Below the pieces are notes generated by a model. That model was not told the origin of the DNA and made no database searches. It saw only the letters and a list, made by a program, of their open reading frames with translations. Shown here in pieces: positions 1 through 6,358 of a stretch of 13,685 bases of DNA (positions are counted from its first letter, which is position 1; every line of letters starts with the position of its first letter). The DNA comes from Trichothermofontia sp037445115 (GTDB lineage: Bacteria > Cyanobacteriota > Cyanobacteriia > B231): the NCBI GenBank assembly GCA_037445115.1, contig JBBILC010000131.1, positions 1-13,685 on the forward strand, given 5' to 3'. A program made the translations under genes and the position numbers.

Positions 1-2
1 CA

Positions 3-54
3 GGATTAGTGTGTCTATTTTTAGAAAATAAAATCTTAAGATTCAACACTTCTG
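3..54. repeat. Left copy of a 52-bp terminal inverted repeat
   Basis: These 52 bases are the exact reverse complement of 13634-13685, with no mismatch. The match ends sharply at 54: the first gene continues on the inner side here, and a broken transposase lies on the inner side of the other copy. Read outward from either edge the sequence is the same and starts CAGAAGTGTTGAATC, so one end of the same mobile or dispersed element probably flanks the window on both sides in opposite orientation. The alternative is that a draft contig stops at a shared repeat on both sides. The element itself cannot be identified. Confidence 0.85.
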
Positions 55-55
55 T

Positions 56-655
56 TTCCTGAGCTATCTGTTATTTGCTGGTGTTTTACTGGTAATTGTT
101 AGCTTTATTCGGCCCGCCCTCGCTGATCCGATCGCGGAGAAAAGCCCCCAATATACCGAGATCACCCAGGCCATTGAAACCCTACACCAAGCCCAAGCCG
201 ATCCCGCCGCCGCTGGCTATCGCGCTGAACAGTTAACGCAGCAACTTTCGACGCTCCAATTCCAAAAGTACATTATGGAAAATACGGAGGATTGGGGAAT
301 TTGTCGTAATAACACAACGGCCACGATCGGCGTCTATGGGTATGATCCCGACAAAAAGAATGCCACACCTGAACTTGCCTATGTGGGACCGGGGCAAGAA
401 ACGGATAATGATTGGGCGTGTACCGGCGTGTACCTGCCTGGGGATGCTCAGGTGACCGGGCTTGATCTCAAGGGCGAACCTGCGATCGCTGAAATTGTTG
501 ATGGTACCCGTCTCACCATTAGCCAAAATCCAGATACCCAAGCGCTAGAGTTTGATGTTCCCATCTATCGCCTACGTCAAGGTGCCGAGGGCAATCTGCC
601 CCAACTCACGCAGGCCGAGGTTTCAGCCGCAGTCCCCAATGCTCCTGTTGATTAA
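56..655 (+). pseudogene. Secreted protein of unknown function, 5'-truncated at the terminal repeat
   Basis: The reading frame is open from just after a TAA at 29-31 to the stop at 653-655, but no ATG, GTG or TTG occurs in frame until the ATG at 275. The codons from about 56 encode a convincing signal peptide: a hydrophobic core (FLSYLLFAGVLLVIVSF), then RPALA before DP, a good signal-peptidase-I site. The mature part, from about 125, starts with a helical Gln/Ala-rich segment of about 45 residues. A domain rich in Asp, Gly and Pro follows, with two cysteines (WGICRN and WACTGV) that could form a disulphide after export. The original start codon was probably lost where the 52-bp repeat joins at 54/55. 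Starting at 275 would remove both the signal peptide and the helical segment, so I do not favour it. I recognise no family and propose no function beyond export. Confidence 0.6.
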
Positions 656-745
656 AGCACTGGTGATTTTGTCGATCATCAACCAGGAATTCAAGCCAGG
701 ATTTAATTAATTTCCCCAGTAATTGCCCCAAATAAATATCAGTAG

Positions 746-810
746 GGGCGGGTTTACCAGGAGTGTTGGGACTAACCAGCACCCCAATAAACCCGCCCTC
801 TTGCTTTTTT
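746..810 (+). terminator. Rho-independent terminator-like hairpin after the secreted-protein gene
   Basis: GGGCGGGTTTA (746-756) pairs perfectly with TAAACCCGCCC (788-798), and a T-run (805-810) follows within seven bases. The 31-base loop contains a second short pairing (TGTTGG with CCAGCA). It lies 91 bases after the stop at 655. The arms resemble GC-rich palindromes often dispersed in cyanobacterial spacers, so it may be a mobile repeat that also terminates transcription. Confidence 0.6.
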
Positions 811-831
811 CCTATTATCTTTGTGTTTCTA

Positions 832-931
832 AGGGTACCTCAATGAATGGGGACAGGGGCAGTTGAACTGCCCAAACCGACGAGATTACGCTGGTTGTGA
901 GTACACAATTGGTATTTTTTTGAGGTGCCCT
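832..931. mobile_element. 100-bp MITE-like element with TA duplications
   Basis: AGGGTACCTCAA (832-843) and TTGAGGTGCCCT (920-931) are 12-bp terminal inverted repeats with one mismatch. Each is flanked by a TA dinucleotide (830-831 and 932-933), the target duplication expected for IS630/Tc1-mariner-type transposition. The interior has no ORF of note but holds a near-perfect 17-base palindrome, GGGCAGTTGAACTGCCC (857-873). No transposase for it is present, so it would need one acting in trans. Calling it mobile is inference from the ends alone. Confidence 0.5.
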
Positions 932-1006
932 TAAGATTTGAGTCTTTTTAATGTTTGGATTTCAAGGTTATCTAGCGCTAATGAGTAGCTCCTAAACCTC
1001 GCCAGC

Positions 1007-1104
1007 TTACAGCCGCGCTCTCTCTAATGAAGTACTATCAAGCCTTGCGAACAAGGGGCTTAAGCCCCTTGCCTGTACCTCACCGAGTATGGAAGTGCTG
1101 TATT
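1007..1104 (+). repeat. 98-bp dispersed repeat, copy 1 (palindromic core)
   Basis: This block matches the reverse complement of 12897-12994 over its whole length with no gaps and about nine mismatches, five of them clustered at 1015-1021. Its centre is the perfect 20-base palindrome CAAGGGGCTTAAGCCCCTTG (1052-1071). I see no transposase gene and no clear terminal inverted repeats, so it looks like a non-autonomous or structured intergenic repeat. It lies 89 bases upstream of the CadD-like gene. Confidence 0.8.
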
Positions 1105-1126
1105 GCCATAAAAAAAATTTATTGAT

Positions 1127-1147
1127 TCAAACAAAAAGAGTGTTTGA
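1127..1147. promoter_or_regulatory. Interrupted palindrome upstream of the CadD-like gene
   Basis: TCAAACA (1127-1133) and TGTTTGA (1141-1147) form a 7-7-7 interrupted palindrome in an AT-rich stretch 46 bases before the ATG at 1194. Position and shape would suit an operator for a dimeric repressor, such as a metal sensor. No such regulator lies in the window and the palindrome is short, so this is only a candidate. Confidence 0.25.
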
Positions 1148-1193
1148 TTTTATGAAATGACTTCTATAGATTGAAGTTATTCCCTTTTACTTA

Positions 1194-1883
1194 ATGGCAA
1201 CTATGGACTGGATTTTACCCACAATAATGACTGGCATTGCCACCGCGATCGCTACGACCTTTGATGACAATATTTACCTTACCCTGTTCTTTAGCAAAGT
1301 CAATCGTCGCTTCCGGCCACAAAATGTTGTTGTTGGCGAGTTTATTGGGTTCAGCGTCCTGATTGGTATTAGCCTGGTGGGTTTTTTAGGGGGGCTGCTG
1401 ATTTCCCATACCTGGGTTGGTTTATTGGGATTTCTACCAGTGGCGATCGGGGTCAATCACCTCCTCAGTCGCGAGAGTAATGATGATACGATCCAAACTA
1501 CTTCAATTAGTCAGCCCATTGCCGATCGCGCCCTACCCAGAACCCGACACAAATCCCTCTGGCAAGTTTTACGCGATCCCCAAACCTACAAGGTTTCAGC
1601 CGTTACCCTGGCCAATGGGGGTAATAACGTTGCCATCTATATTCCCCTCTTTGCCAGCAGTAGCTTGCCGCGTCTGAGTATTATCCTGGGGATCTGTTAC
1701 GCCGCGATCGGGCTATGGTGCTTTTTGTCCTATCAATTTACCCGTCGCCCGATGCTGGCCTTTGTCATGGCTCGGTATGTCCGCAAAGCTTTCCCTTTTG
1801 TTCTCATCTGGATTGGCTCTTCGATTATCCTTGAGAATGAGAGTCACAAACTGCTGTATACCCTGGCTTCACCTGGCCTGTAG
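1194..1883 (+). CDS. CadD-family (Cad) membrane transporter, putative cadmium or cation efflux
   Basis: This 229-residue polytopic membrane protein resembles the cadmium-resistance transporter (Cad) family. Two family-like motifs are visible: FDDNIYLTLFF in the first helix (23-33) and LANGGNNVAIYIPLFA (139-154), the latter usually with an acidic residue where Asn144/145 stand here. Hydrophobic segments fall at about 6-33, 46-70, 74-91, 147-181 and 199-213. A hydrophilic cytoplasmic loop of about 45 residues (93-137) separates two halves, the usual Cad plan, and the length is slightly above the usual ~200. The ATG at 1194 is used; ATG 1203 (MDWIL) is equally possible and neither has a Shine-Dalgarno sequence. 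The gene is monocistronic and convergent with the PAP2 gene, 31 bases away. Family membership is fairly clear; substrate is not, since many cyanobacterial relatives are untested. Confidence 0.75.
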   Translation: MATMDWILPTIMTGIATAIATTFDDNIYLTLFFSKVNRRFRPQNVVVGEFIGFSVLIGISLVGFLGGLLISHTWVGLLGFLPVAIGVNHLLSRESNDDTIQTTSISQPIADRALPRTRHKSLWQVLRDPQTYKVSAVTLANGGNNVAIYIPLFASSSLPRLSIILGICYAAIGLWCFLSYQFTRRPMLAFVMARYVRKAFPFVLIWIGSSIILENESHKLLYTLASPGL

Positions 1884-1914
1884 AACCCTAGATTAGATTG
1901 ACATACTTAGAACT

Positions 1915-2529
1915 TCATCGTTTTAGAATCACTAGGCTCATCCCCGTACTCCAGACAATCGCTAATAGCCAACCTCCGAGAATATCAGTCAGGTAATGTA
2001 CCCCTAAATAGAGCCGGGTAAAGCCAATAGTTAACGTGAATAATGCGCCCCAAACGATCAACCACGGTCTTTTGGGTGAGTCCCAAGCTAGAATAATTAA
2101 CGCTAGGACAAATGCCATACTATACGTGGCGTGACCACTAGGGAAACTAAAATCAGCGTGGGGCGGAATCCCCTCCCAAAGGTTGGGGCGCACCCGATGC
2201 CAGACAAGTTTGGTGATGGCATTCAGAAGCGTGCTACCCAGCATGACAACCGCGAAATACGTCGCCGCTTGCCAACGCTGACGCCACATTCCCACACTGA
2301 TCAATAGGACTGATGCCGGTAACACGCCCCAGGTCGTTCCCAAGCGGGTAACCACTATCGCCAAATCTCGATTGAAATCAGATACGGCATACTGGTGCAG
2401 TCTTAAGAGCAATGAAGTGTCCCACTGCAAGAGCGTTGGATTTTTAGTCACCGCGATCGCTAGGGCCATCCAACCAATTAGGGGTAACACAATCCCCAGA
2501 TAAATACGATTTCGATGCATCTGATTCAT
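1915..2529 (-). CDS. PAP2-superfamily membrane phosphatase
   Basis: This 204-residue integral membrane protein belongs to the type-2 phosphatidic acid phosphatase superfamily. All three signature motifs are intact: K107-x6-R114-P115 (KLVWHRVRP), PSGH at 130-133, and R172-x5-H178-x3-D182. H133 is the expected proton donor and H178 the expected nucleophile. Five to six hydrophobic segments surround these motifs, which should lie at the outer face of the membrane. Likely substrates are lipid phosphates such as phosphatidate or undecaprenyl diphosphate; sequence alone does not choose between them. The start codon overlaps the stop of the upstream membrane-protein gene in an ATGA arrangement (2526-2529), so the two are probably translationally coupled and share a promoter. 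Confidence 0.9.
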   Translation of the reverse strand: MNQMHRNRIYLGIVLPLIGWMALAIAVTKNPTLLQWDTSLLLRLHQYAVSDFNRDLAIVVTRLGTTWGVLPASVLLISVGMWRQRWQAATYFAVVMLGSTLLNAITKLVWHRVRPNLWEGIPPHADFSFPSGHATYSMAFVLALIILAWDSPKRPWLIVWGALFTLTIGFTRLYLGVHYLTDILGGWLLAIVWSTGMSLVILKR

Positions 2530-3077
2530 AGGGATGAGGCTACTTTCGCGCTGAGTAAATGGCTCAAGGGAAAATTATCAGGTAGCATCGCCTCGAGATT
2601 ATGCAAAATATCCCCTTGGAAAAAGTCGGGGGTGTCAACGAGATGCAATTGCAACAGCACCCCGATCGCTAGGGTATAAACCGTAGACGCGAGTAAACCA
2701 TTGCGGATGGCCTGCCGGGGATTTTCAGCCCGGTCATTGCCAAGTAAAGCGGTCACGGTTCCCTGGTGCATCAGCATAAACCCCACCACATTGGACAACC
2801 AGTAACCTACGAGGGTCAGGGGGACCAACGCGGCTGGATAGGGACGGCTGCATAGGTAACCAAACCCCAACGCCAGGGGCAGGTTAAACACGATATCGTT
2901 CCACCAGCACAGGGGCGACAGCAGGTAACCAATAACAATGAGGGTTCCCCCCCACAGGCGCTTGAAGAGCGAAGCCGACACGCGGGATTGGGTCGTAACC
3001 GGGTCGGTGGTCGTGGGAGACACGGGGGTAGGATTTTTCCCAGGGAAGTAGGCCATAGATGCTGGCAATCTCTCCAT
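2526..3077 (-). CDS. Small polytopic membrane protein of unknown function, coupled to PAP2
   Basis: This is a 183-residue protein from ATG 3077; a TTG at 3086 would add three residues and is less likely. The first ~35 residues are polar and Ser/Thr/Pro-rich. Hydrophobic segments follow at about 42-65, 68-82, 87-105 and, after a charged stretch (GNDRAENPRQAIRN), 125-145. The tail (about 146-183) is likely soluble. The patch SPLCWWNDIVFNLPLALGFGY looks like the conserved core of a small membrane family that I cannot name. It precedes the PAP2 gene with a four-base ATGA overlap, so the two products are probably made together. A role in handling the lipid product or substrate of the phosphatase is possible but has no direct support here. 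Confidence 0.7.
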   Translation of the reverse strand: MERLPASMAYFPGKNPTPVSPTTTDPVTTQSRVSASLFKRLWGGTLIVIGYLLSPLCWWNDIVFNLPLALGFGYLCSRPYPAALVPLTLVGYWLSNVVGFMLMHQGTVTALLGNDRAENPRQAIRNGLLASTVYTLAIGVLLQLHLVDTPDFFQGDILHNLEAMLPDNFPLSHLLSAKVASSL

Positions 3078-3396
3078 AGTGATCAAGCTAAGGAAATTAA
3101 AAAAAGAGGGGTGGCAGGGCTGGTGGGGTTTGCTCTAGTAGGTAGTTCAATTCTCCAATCACAACCCTTACCGTAATTGCATTCGATCTTACCTCAATTC
3201 AAAATGAATTGCAAATCAAGTATAATTCGCATTGATTTCGATTTAATCGCGACTCCAGGTGTCACCCTGGCCCAACCCAGCAATGCTTCTGGTGGTGTGC
3301 CTGTTTAAAGGAGCTACCCCCGCCGTCAGATTTAACCCCAGCTAGATAGGCTGGTAGATTCTGTTGGGTCGAGCAACGCAGACGAGAAAACATTGT

Positions 3397-3419
3397 GGGG
3401 TAGGCATCTTGCCTGCCCC
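3397..3419. repeat. Short palindromic hairpin repeat
   Basis: GGGGTAGGCA (3397-3406) and TGCCTGCCCC (3410-3419) form a ten-pair stem with one G-U pair and a three-base loop. A second hairpin, AGCCG-CGA-CGGCT (3426-3438), follows directly. It resembles short GC-rich palindromes scattered through cyanobacterial spacers. No T-run follows, so it is not called a terminator. Confidence 0.5.
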
Positions 3420-3444
3420 TGAGACAGCCGCGACGGCTATTCCA

Positions 3445-3498
3445 CGTGTAATTGGTGATCTATTGAGGCTGTTTGAAGCCTGTTGGGATCATTACACG
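3445..3498. other. Long imperfect hairpin abutting the tandem repeat
   Basis: CGTGTAAT (3445-3452) pairs with ATTACACG (3491-3498). After a four-base bulge on one side, GATC pairs with GATC, and an inner AGGCT/AGCCT hairpin closes the loop. The structure ends exactly where the first 104-bp unit starts (3499), so both may belong to one larger structured element or RNA. Nothing shows that it is transcribed. Confidence 0.4.
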
Positions 3499-3706
3499 AG
3501 TGCAGCGCATAATTAATTATGCAACGTTGGTAGTTCAGGCTTTAGCCTGCAACGCCTCAAGTCGTTACTACCAACGTTGCGAAACTTTATGTTTACTGTA
3601 CTAGTGCAGCGCATAATTAATTATGCAACGTTGGTAGTTCAGGCTTTAGCCTGCAACGCCTCAAGTCGTTACTACCAACGTTGCGAAACTTCGTGTTTAC
3701 TGTACT
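3499..3706. repeat. Two tandem copies of a 104-bp double-palindrome unit
   Basis: Copy 1 is 3499-3602 and copy 2 is 3603-3706. They differ at only two adjacent bases (3588-3589 against 3692-3693). Each unit holds a perfect 16-base palindrome, GCATAATTAATTATGC (3507-3522 in copy 1), sharing its last two bases with a perfect 14-bp stem: GCAACGTTGGTAGT (3521-3534) with its reverse complement (3567-3580). Inside that loop sits a nested hairpin, CAGGCT-TT-AGCCTG (3536-3549). The unit can therefore fold into a compact multi-hairpin on either strand. There is no ORF. The near-identity indicates a recent duplication. It could be a dispersed palindromic element or a small RNA. Confidence 0.85.
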
Positions 3707-3733
3707 AGTAGTCTGTCAAGGTTCATTTGGTAG

Positions 3734-3760
3734 GTTGGGTCAAACGCAGTGGGACCCAAC
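3734..3760. repeat. Short inverted repeat of the GTTGGGTC type
   Basis: GTTGGGTC (3734-3741) and GACCCAAC (3753-3760) form a perfect 8-bp stem around an 11-base loop. Related GTTGGGTC words recur at about 3364 and 3775, suggesting remnants of a common cyanobacterial intergenic repeat. From 3761 to 4008 I see no gene and no clear terminator. Confidence 0.45.
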
Positions 3761-4008
3761 AAAGCGGTTGCGGGTGTTGGGTCGCGCACACTCGACACCA
3801 ACCGACAATTCCCCATTTTAGGGATGACAGATCATTAGCACCGCGTCAGGCTTAAAATGAGAGCCTCGACTAGCTCAGTCAGGACGGCTGAATCCCGGTC
3901 ATCCTGAAGCGCTGTCGAGGAAAGTTGCTACCTAGCTGCAACCCTAGAATTGATGGCTGACAGAGCACTGGCCAATTGCCATTTTAGGGAGGGCAATCGA
4001 CGGGCTTA

Positions 4009-4458
4009 CTACCACTTCTTATAGGGTAGGAACTTGCCATTCATGATGATCTTGACGCGATCGCCCTTGGGATCGGCTTCACGCTCCACATCCAGGGTGA
4101 AATCGATCGCACTCATGATGCCATCGCCAAACTTTTCATGGATCACATCCTTGAGGGGCATCCCATAGACCTGCATGATCTCGTATAGGCGATAGATTAA
4201 GGGATCAGTGGGGACTAGGGGTCCCAACCCCTTGGCGGGGCAGGCCGTGAGTTCGGAAACCAGATCAGGGCTAAGCCCCAGAATGTCTAACAGTTGGGCG
4301 GCTTCCTCCGGCGACGCACTGGCTTGACGGTAGACAACGGCAGCGATCCAAACCTCATCCCGTCCCATTTTCGCTTCGAGATCCGCAAAGGTGAGACCCT
4401 TGGCTTGCTTCGCGGCTAGCAGTGTTTGGGTAATTTCAGGCATGTCAATGGCAGGCAT
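4009..4458 (-). CDS. cynS: Cyanate hydratase (cyanase)
   Basis: CynS catalyses bicarbonate-dependent breakdown of cyanate to CO2 and carbamate, which decays to ammonia and CO2. The 149-residue product has the usual family length. An N-terminal helix-turn-helix-like domain (about 8-78) precedes the C-terminal catalytic domain. The three catalytic residues known from the E. coli enzyme are present: Arg90 and Glu93 in YRLYEIMQVYG, and Ser116 in GDGIMSAIDF. The start at 4458 follows an AGGAGG (4470-4465) by six bases, which rules out the longer in-frame extension reaching into the upstream gene. It is the last gene of the cyn operon, 76 bases after cynD. Enzymes of this family act as cytoplasmic decamers. 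The product completes the import-and-hydrolysis pathway and is a secure call. Confidence 0.97.
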   Translation of the reverse strand: MPAIDMPEITQTLLAAKQAKGLTFADLEAKMGRDEVWIAAVVYRQASASPEEAAQLLDILGLSPDLVSELTACPAKGLGPLVPTDPLIYRLYEIMQVYGMPLKDVIHEKFGDGIMSAIDFTLDVEREADPKGDRVKIIMNGKFLPYKKW

Positions 4459-4463
4459 GAGAA

Positions 4464-4470
4464 TCCTCCT
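4464..4470 (-). promoter_or_regulatory. Strong Shine-Dalgarno site for cynS
   Basis: On the minus strand this reads AGGAGGA, with its end about six bases before the ATG at 4458. It fixes the cynS start. A small hairpin (CGACAC/GTGTCG, about 4508-4524) and two HIP1 sites lie between it and the end of cynD. Confidence 0.8.
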
Positions 4471-4534
4471 CAAGTCGTTAAAAATCCAAAAATCAGCGAT
4501 ATACAAGCGACACCCGGTGTGTCGGGGGCGATCG

Positions 4535-5434
4535 CTATTGGGCGATCGCTTTTCGGCGAATGCGAGCCTCTTCCACCGCACGGGTTTCCCGTGATAAATG
4601 GAGTTCCATCTCAGCCTTAAGGGTGTGATAGGCGGGATGCTGATCCAGGGATTCCCGGTGGCGGGGCCGAGGAAAAGGAACATCCAAAATTTGAGCAATT
4701 CGGGCAGCAGGTCCCCGTGTCATCATCACAATCTTGTCGGATAGCAACAGGGCTTCCTCAATACTGTGGGTAATCAGAATCACGGTTTGTCGCTGCTGTT
4801 CCCAAATTCGCTCGACCTCATCTTGTAAAAACCCCCGTGTCAGGGCATCCAGCGCTCCAAAGGGTTCATCCATCAGCAAAATCTGGGGATTAATGGCTAG
4901 GGCACGGGCAATTCCTACCCGTTGTTTCATGCCACCGGATAGTTCATGGGGATGGCGATGTTCGGCCCCTCGTAAACCCACTAGGTCAATGTATTCCTGG
5001 GCGATCGCTTTTTGCCGCTTCGGGGATAGTTTGGGGTTGACCGTTTCAATCGCAAATCGGATGTTATCCATCACCGTCATCCAGGGCATCAGGGCATAGT
5101 TTTGGAACACCACACCCCGATCGGGACCCGGACCGGTAATGGGAACCCCCGCGATCGCCACTCTACCCGTACTCGGCTGGGATAACCCGGCAATAATGTT
5201 CAGCAAGGTCGATTTACCGCAACCGGATGGCCCAATAATGGAAACAAACGTATTCGGTTCAATCTCTAGGTTAATATCCTCTAGGGCAATGTAATCCGAC
5301 GTAGCCTTGCGAGTGATACGGCTAAACCAATCCCGTTTACCCAAGTACACCTTGGATACGTTTTGGATAGAGAGATGAACACTCGCCGCATTCGTCACTG
5401 GCGTCATGGGGGAGGTATGGGGAAAAGTCATCAT
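4535..5434 (-). CDS. cynD: Cyanate ABC transporter, ATP-binding protein
   Basis: This 299-residue ATPase energises the importer in the cytoplasm. All ABC motifs are intact: Walker A GPSGCGKST (68-76), Q-loop Gln111 in VVFQNYALMPW, signature LSGGMKQR (165-172), Walker B ILLMDEP (185-191) with the D-loop GALD after it, and the switch His223 in ILITHSIEEA. It resembles the NrtD/CynD/SsuB group of nitrate, cyanate and sulfonate importers. I use the ATG at 5434, whose ATGA overlaps the cynB stop (5433-5431); the TTG upstream at 5458 would lie deep in cynB. No NrtC-type ATPase with a fused substrate-binding domain is present, which separates this locus from nitrate nrtABCD clusters. The cyanate assignment rests on cynS immediately downstream. 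Confidence 0.93.
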   Translation of the reverse strand: MMTFPHTSPMTPVTNAASVHLSIQNVSKVYLGKRDWFSRITRKATSDYIALEDINLEIEPNTFVSIIGPSGCGKSTLLNIIAGLSQPSTGRVAIAGVPITGPGPDRGVVFQNYALMPWMTVMDNIRFAIETVNPKLSPKRQKAIAQEYIDLVGLRGAEHRHPHELSGGMKQRVGIARALAINPQILLMDEPFGALDALTRGFLQDEVERIWEQQRQTVILITHSIEEALLLSDKIVMMTRGPAARIAQILDVPFPRPRHRESLDQHPAYHTLKAEMELHLSRETRAVEEARIRRKAIAQ

Positions 5435-6264
5435 AGTCGTTGTCCAAAGGCAACCCAACTCTGTAACAAGCCAAAGAGGCGATCGAGGACCAGACCCACA
5501 CCACCTACCACTAAAATGGCGGTGATGATACTGGTAATTTTCAAGTTATTCCACTCATTCCAAATAAAGTAACCAATTCCCGATCCACCAACGAGAATTT
5601 CTGCCGCCACAATCACCAACCAGGCAATCCCAATACTGATGCGTAAACCGGAAACAATATAGGGAGCCGCAGCAGGCAAAATCACCTTGATTAGGGTACG
5701 CCAACGGGACGCGCCCAGGGTACGGGTAACATCTAAGTAGGATTGATCCACATGACTGACGCCAAACTTAGTGTTAATTAGGGTCGGCCAAATGCTGGTA
5801 ATGGCAATGACAAATAGGGCAGTACTTTCGGAATTTTTGAGGAGACCTAAGCCCAGGGGTAACCAGGCTAGGGGCGAAACGGGCTTCAAAATTTGAATAA
5901 AGGGATCAACCGCCCGCGAAGTCACTTCCGACAGGCCAATGACAATGCCCAGGGGAATCGCGATCGCGGAACCAATGGCAAATCCCAGTAACACCCGTCG
6001 CAGGCTGGTCAACAGCATCCAGCCAATCCCCTTATCATTAGGACCATAGTTAAAAAACGGATTCGAGACCCACCACCAAAATTCCTTCAGGGTTTCACTC
6101 GCCGAGGGCATCAGTTGCGAGAACCACCCCAACCTGGCCCCCGCCTCCCAAAAGAGCAGGATCGTGCCCAGAATCAGCAGAAAGAGTAAAAACGCCTTTT
6201 GGTTAACCGTCAGGGTAAAGGGTTTAGAGGGGGTTACGGTTTGAGGTGAAACAGTTGAATTCAT
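5431..6264 (-). CDS. cynB: Cyanate ABC transporter, permease
   Basis: This 277-residue inner-membrane permease belongs to the binding-protein-dependent transport family (NrtB/SsuC type). A first helix lies at about 23-42. The core has further helices at about 83-112, 132-162 and 203-265, with the cytoplasmic EAA coupling loop at about 182-201 (TLGASRWRTLIKVILPAAAP) that should dock on CynD. The start at 6264 is set by AGGAGG at 6275-6270, five bases before the ATG. The gene overlaps cynD by four bases and follows cynA by 94 bases. It likely works as a homodimer with a CynD dimer. Substrate is inferred from operon context. Confidence 0.92.
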   Translation of the reverse strand: MNSTVSPQTVTPSKPFTLTVNQKAFLLFLLILGTILLFWEAGARLGWFSQLMPSASETLKEFWWWVSNPFFNYGPNDKGIGWMLLTSLRRVLLGFAIGSAIAIPLGIVIGLSEVTSRAVDPFIQILKPVSPLAWLPLGLGLLKNSESTALFVIAITSIWPTLINTKFGVSHVDQSYLDVTRTLGASRWRTLIKVILPAAAPYIVSGLRISIGIAWLVIVAAEILVGGSGIGYFIWNEWNNLKITSIITAILVVGGVGLVLDRLFGLLQSWVAFGQRL

Positions 6265-6358
6265 CCTGGCCTCCTAGCAACCAAATTACCAGTCAAATGC
6301 GTGACCTCAATGCGCAGTCAAACGAGCCGTCAAGCTAGCAGCAAAATGGGTGATCAAC

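Noticed and set aside
3864..3920. A tRNA-like stretch: CCTCGAC/GTCGAGG ends with TAGCTCAGTC inside, as in a D-arm.
   Set aside because: Only 57 bases lie between and including the arms, and there is no T-arm (no GGTTCGA-type loop) or CCA-proximal layout. It is too short and incomplete for a tRNA.
3973..3996. ATTGCC/GGCAAT hairpin just after cynS as its terminator.
   Set aside because: Only six pairs, a 12-base loop and no T-run on the minus strand, so it is not a supportable terminator.
4009..4698. A longer reading frame for cynS extending to 4698.
   Set aside because: It would overlap the cynD coding region by more than 150 bases in another frame. The AGGAGG before 4458 and the normal cyanase length set the start at 4458.
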